Source: Adlercreutzia murintestinalis
GTDB taxonomy: Bacteria; Actinomycetota; Coriobacteriia; Coriobacteriales; Eggerthellaceae
DNA: 64,000 nt
Direction of reading: 5' to 3'
Assembly (NCBI RefSeq): GCF_943192905.1
Contig: NZ_CALPCC010000007.1
Span: 1-64,000 of the forward strand
Made by a program: the position numbers and the translations under genes
In this document: positions 61,427 to 64,000 of the stretch, in pieces
Numbering within the stretch: the first letter of the stretch is position 1
Layout of the letters: each line of letters starts with the position of its first letter
Notes under the pieces: generated by a model
What the model saw: only the letters and a program-made list of their open reading frames with translations
Told to the model about the DNA's origin: nothing
Databases searched by the model: none

Positions 61427-61849
61427 TCAGAGGTGCTGGCCGGTCGGCGTGAGCACCAGTTTGCCAGTCTGCACGCCTTTGGTGCCTAAGATCAGGTTGG
61501 AGATATCCTGCACCAGCCCAATCTCGCCACGTAGCACGATCACTTCCAAACACGTATGCGCATCCACATGAACGTGCACCGTGCTCACCATATTCTCGAA
61601 GTAGTCATGCTGAATGGTGTGTAGCTTTTCCTGCAAATCGCTGGAATGGTGGTTGTACACGATGGTCAGCGTGCCCATGACGATGCTACCCGGCGCACTG
61701 CACTTCTGTTCCACCAGTGCCTCGCGAACCAGGTCGCGCACCACCTCGCTGCGGTTCTTGGCCAACCCGCGGCGCGCCACCAGCTGATCGAACTGCACCA
61801 AAAGCTCTTCGGGCATCGCCACCGAGAAGCGCATGAGATCGTTCTTCAT
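61427..61849 (-). CDS. nikR: Nickel-responsive regulator NikR
   Basis: A 140-residue ribbon-helix-helix repressor of nickel uptake. The DNA-binding start (MRFSVAMPEELLVQFDQLVA; NRSEVVRDLVREAL) is followed by an ACT-like metal domain. The nickel ligand set sits in LHTIQHDYFENMVSTVHVHVDAHTCLEV (ligands: the His after IQ, the two His of HVHVD and the following Cys). It adjoins hypE, linking nickel sensing with hydrogenase maturation. The nickel transporter it would control is not in the window. Confidence 0.95.
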   Translation of the reverse strand: MKNDLMRFSVAMPEELLVQFDQLVARRGLAKNRSEVVRDLVREALVEQKCSAPGSIVMGTLTIVYNHHSSDLQEKLHTIQHDYFENMVSTVHVHVDAHTCLEVIVLRGEIGLVQDISNLILGTKGVQTGKLVLTPTGQHL

Positions 61850-61954
61850 CGTGTTACCTCTCGATCAAGCACCGTGCTTGCCCTGATCCACCATGCCTCT
61901 GGTGCGCCTCTTGCATGCGCCTGACGCACTTCTGATACCGATCATACATGCAGC

Positions 61955-62209
61955 TTATACCAAACTCACCGTGACGCCGTCTGCCGCCTCACTGTCATCC
62001 TCGATGGCGTCTTTCGCCTCGTCGAGCAGCGCCCGCACATCGTCGAGCAGATTCTGCGCCGCATGCAGCTTCGCCCCTACCGTGGCGAACCCAGCATCTT
62101 CGGCATTATGCGCAAGGTTATGCGCCCAACGACGCTCCAGCTTTACATGGTCATCTATCTGATCGATCATCAGTTCAAGCTGCCCCGTGTTCACGCCATT
62201 CGTGCACAT
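61955..62209 (-). CDS. Small helical protein of unknown function
   Basis: An 84-residue protein that looks entirely alpha-helical, with heptad-like spacing (LELMIDQIDDHVKLERRWAH, then LHAAQNLLDDVRALLDEA) and an acidic C-terminus. The ATG at 62207-62209 has a GAAAGGAAG ribosome binding site. No family recognised. It is divergent from the repeat tract at 62256-62390. Confidence 0.7.
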   Translation of the reverse strand: MCTNGVNTGQLELMIDQIDDHVKLERRWAHNLAHNAEDAGFATVGAKLHAAQNLLDDVRALLDEAKDAIEDDSEAADGVTVSLV

Positions 62210-62255
62210 TGTGCTTCCTTTCTCAAACGCGCCACCACCTGTGACGCGCGCTGAC

Positions 62256-62420
62256 CACATGGTACGCCGCCTTGGTTCCGTTTCGAGCTATGCAGCCTAC
62301 CGTGACGTTCCTCATTCTGGCCATACGATGTACCGCATTGCTCCCATTCCTGATCATACGATACGCCGCATTGGTTCCGTTTCTCGCACTGCGTTGCATC
62401 TCATACCACGTGCATCTGTG
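62256..62420. repeat. Degenerate 33-bp tandem repeats
   Basis: Units starting at 62256, 62289, 62322, 62355 and perhaps 62388 share a 33-bp period. CATACGAT recurs at 62322 and 62355. ACGCCGC(C/A)TTGGTTCCG recurs exactly 99 bp apart (62264 and 62363). The unit at 62289 is the most diverged. The tract lies between a small helical-protein gene and an unrecognised gene. Confidence 0.7.
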
Positions 62421-62498
62421 CGCTGCCTTGCGCGCATCGTGCACGCATTTGGTATATTCATTTGTAATGGGGCATATCGGTTTCCGCAAGGGGTAGGT

Positions 62499-62969
62499 GT
62501 GAAGAATCCTGCGAATAGTAACATTTACGAGGTCAATGCTCGAAGCGTATTGGACGCCTACGCGGGATACGTCGAAGGTGATCCAGAGGACCTGCTCTTA
62601 GTGCTCGCGAGCACCGCCGTCTCCAACGAAACGCAATCGGCGCTCACTCGAACGGCTGAACGCCTGGGATACGGCAATGCGGTAGCTTGGCTCAACATTG
62701 CAGGCGATGATATGCCGCTCGGCGCTCGTGAACTGTTCACCGTGGTAGAAGGGCTCGATCCGCTAGCCTTAGTTGCCTTAGACGACCACAGCGTTGCATT
62801 GCTTGCAGAAGCCTATCGCTGCCCGGTAGCCACCGATTCACTCAATCGTGTATTCGGACGACCTCTTGTTGCGTTTTCCCATTTCGCCACTCTGTTGGAA
62901 AGCGACGAGCGCAAACAGCGTGCGTGGGCCCTGCTGAAGCACCTCGACCAACCCCTGCATGCGCGCTAG
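62499..62969 (+). CDS. Unrecognised helical protein
   Basis: A 156-residue soluble protein: NIYEVNARSVLDAYAGYVEG, GDPEDLLLVLASTAV, LTRTAERLGYGNAVAWLNIA, and a C-terminal helix RKQRAWALLKHL. The GTG at 62499 is chosen because GGGGTAGG lies just upstream and the protein-like composition starts there. The frame is open back through the repeat tract, which is less likely to be coding. I do not recognise the family; it looks like a compact alpha-helical domain, perhaps related to short uracil-DNA-glycosylase-neighbour proteins, but that is not claimed. Confidence 0.65.
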   Translation: MKNPANSNIYEVNARSVLDAYAGYVEGDPEDLLLVLASTAVSNETQSALTRTAERLGYGNAVAWLNIAGDDMPLGARELFTVVEGLDPLALVALDDHSVALLAEAYRCPVATDSLNRVFGRPLVAFSHFATLLESDERKQRAWALLKHLDQPLHAR

Positions 62970-63124
62970 CGTGCGCGTGCTTAACCGTAAGGCCTCATAG
63001 CTTGCGTCAAGAGCGTGCAGAAGCACCACATTAGCGTACGCGCGTTACGAGCGCGTGCTACGCGCTATCAAGCGTACGCGTGCCTTGCGAACGTGCGCGA
63101 GCGCGTGTGCGGTACGAATGTGCG
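62970..63124. other. GC-alternating intergenic tract between convergent genes
   Basis: About 155 bp rich in GCGTGC, CGTACG and GCGCGT motifs. The 12-mer GCGCTAGCGTGC occurs at both ends (about 62963 and 63122), each containing a stop codon of the convergent genes. No gene seen. Confidence 0.5.
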
Positions 63125-64000
63125 CTAGCGTGCTTGCAGCAGGTCGGTGATCTGGCCCAAGATCAACTCGAAGCTAACGCCGCGCTCGCGGAAATGAGGT
63201 TGCTTCGCCGAGACCAACATGGCATCGTGCACGAAATCGCCCGCGAAAGCCGCCGCATCCACCAGCGAACGCCCGGCCATCACCGCAGCGAGCACGCAGC
63301 TTGCGTACACATCGCCTGTGCCATGCAGCATGTACGGCAGGTACTCGTTCTGCACTTCCACGATCTGCGAGCATGCTGTGCTACCCACGTAGTTGCGGAT
63401 AACCGGCTTGCCCTGCTCGTTCAACTCGCCTTCGCGCTGGATGCCCTTCAAAATGACGTGCTTGGCCCCCCGCGCGAGCAACGCACGCACCAACCGCTCA
63501 GCCTCTGCATCCGAAATATCAGCCCCAGCCCATTCATCACCAATGGGCTCGCCCAAAATGATGGTCGCTTCCGTCAGATTCGGCGTGAGAATGTCCGCAT
63601 CCCCCGCCAGATCAGCCATAGCAGCACACAGCTCCGGCGTATACGTGGGATACACCTGGCCGTGATCGGCCATGACCGGATCTACCATGCGAATGGCCTG
63701 CGGAAACTGCTCATAGAGCGACCGGATGACCTCAACCTGCTCTGGCGCGCCCAAAAACCCACTGTACACAGCGTCTATCTGCACATCGATCCCGCGCCAT
63801 GCATCCAGATAGTCACGCAGGATATCGGTGGTGTCGTGCATATACCACCCCGGGAAAGCCGTATGGCTGCTGAACAAGCCGGTGGGCACCGGGCACACAT
63901 CGCACCCCGCCGCGCTCAGCACCGGAATGGCCACCCCCAACGAACACTTCCCATACCCGCACAGGTCGTGCACGGCGGCCACCCGTGGAATGTAGTCGGC
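63125..64000 (-). CDS. pdxY: Pyridoxamine kinase (5' end beyond the window)
   Basis: A ribokinase-fold B6 vitamer kinase. The visible part begins IPRVAAVHDLCGYGKCSLGV, typical of the N-terminus of the PdxY/PdxK family in gut Actinomycetota and Firmicutes. It continues with PTGLFSSHTAFPG, VDPVMADHGQVYPTYTPE, ILTPNLTEATIILGE, and HGTGDVYASCVLAA (GTGD catalytic base). It phosphorylates pyridoxal, pyridoxine or pyridoxamine for PLP salvage. The frame is still open at the window end, and only about 5-10 N-terminal residues appear to be missing. Confidence 0.92.
   Translation of the reverse strand, partial: ADYIPRVAAVHDLCGYGKCSLGVAIPVLSAAGCDVCPVPTGLFSSHTAFPGWYMHDTTDILRDYLDAWRGIDVQIDAVYSGFLGAPEQVEVIRSLYEQFPQAIRMVDPVMADHGQVYPTYTPELCAAMADLAGDADILTPNLTEATIILGEPIGDEWAGADISDAEAERLVRALLARGAKHVILKGIQREGELNEQGKPVIRNYVGSTACSQIVEVQNEYLPYMLHGTGDVYASCVLAAVMAGRSLVDAAAFAGDFVHDAMLVSAKQPHFRERGVSFELILGQITDLLQAR

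Overview
This window looks like a chromosomal segment of a high-GC anaerobic Actinomycetota, most likely class Coriobacteriia (an Eggerthella/Slackia-like lineage). This is inferred from gene content and not from a database search. The evidence is the HspR-type dnaK-grpE-dnaJ-hspR-clpB operon, a LuxR-type regulator with a large multi-pass membrane domain next to a DMSO-reductase-type molybdoenzyme, indolepyruvate:ferredoxin oxidoreductase with an aryl-CoA ligase, a flavodiiron protein, and HypE with NikR. The position is probably origin-proximal: rpsF-ssb-rpsR-rplI-dnaB, purA, rlmH and at least six perfect parS-type 16-mers (TGTTTCACGTGAAACA) are present. No dnaA, parAB or rRNA is in the window.

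Layout. 0.2-1 kb: PIN-type toxin-antitoxin pair. 1.2-6.7 kb: ACT-domain protein, folE, exonuclease III, rlmH and a large murT-gatD fusion, all on the minus strand, with five parS-type sites in 2.6 kb. 6.7-15.3 kb (plus): ArsB/NhaD-type transporter, membrane-anchored HTH regulator, an HTH/kinase/membrane-protein group, flavodiiron protein and amidohydrolase. 15.4-16.8 kb: lower-GC accessory patch with a relBE-like pair between direct repeats and a candidate structured RNA. 16.8-24.9 kb (plus): rpsF-ssb-rpsR-rplI-dnaB, purA, purD, a radical SAM HemW-like protein, a prepilin peptidase and tRNA-Phe. 25.2-28.7 kb: sortase-type surface protein, an AAA+ DUF4143 ATPase preceded by a perfect 30-bp-arm palindrome, and a decayed copy of the surface protein tail. 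28.7-36.4 kb (plus): large membrane protein, purE, iorA-iorB and a phenylacetate-CoA ligase-type gene. 36.6-41.4 kb: sodium:solute symporter, DUF488 protein, bacterioferritin and the LuxR-type regulator. 41.7-47.5 kb (plus): dmsA-dmsB-dmsC, a TorD-family chaperone and a second dmsC. 47.7-58.7 kb (minus): queT, rsgA, a lipoprotein, trkH, a 47-residue membrane protein, and the clpB-hspR-dnaJ-grpE-dnaK heat-shock operon. 58.9-64 kb: Phd/RelE-type toxin-antitoxin pair, ferredoxin, hypE, nikR, two unrecognised proteins and a pyridoxamine kinase cut by the window end.

How the parts fit: the metabolic genes suggest an asaccharolytic anaerobe that oxidises aromatic 2-oxo acids to aryl-CoA plus reduced ferredoxin (IorAB and the ligase). 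It respires an S- or N-oxide or related acceptor through a periplasmic molybdoenzyme, copes with oxygen through the flavodiiron protein and bacterioferritin, and makes nickel enzymes (HypE, NikR).

The most unusual signal is the placement of parS-type sites inside genes. All five intragenic copies are read in the one frame giving Val-Ser-Arg-Glu-Thr, and they lie in apparent insertions or linkers of MurT-GatD and HypE. Other points for follow-up are the one-chain MurT-GatD, the palindrome before the DUF4143 ATPase, the repeat-flanked relBE patch, the candidate small RNA at 16.1 kb, and low-complexity insertions in conserved enzymes.
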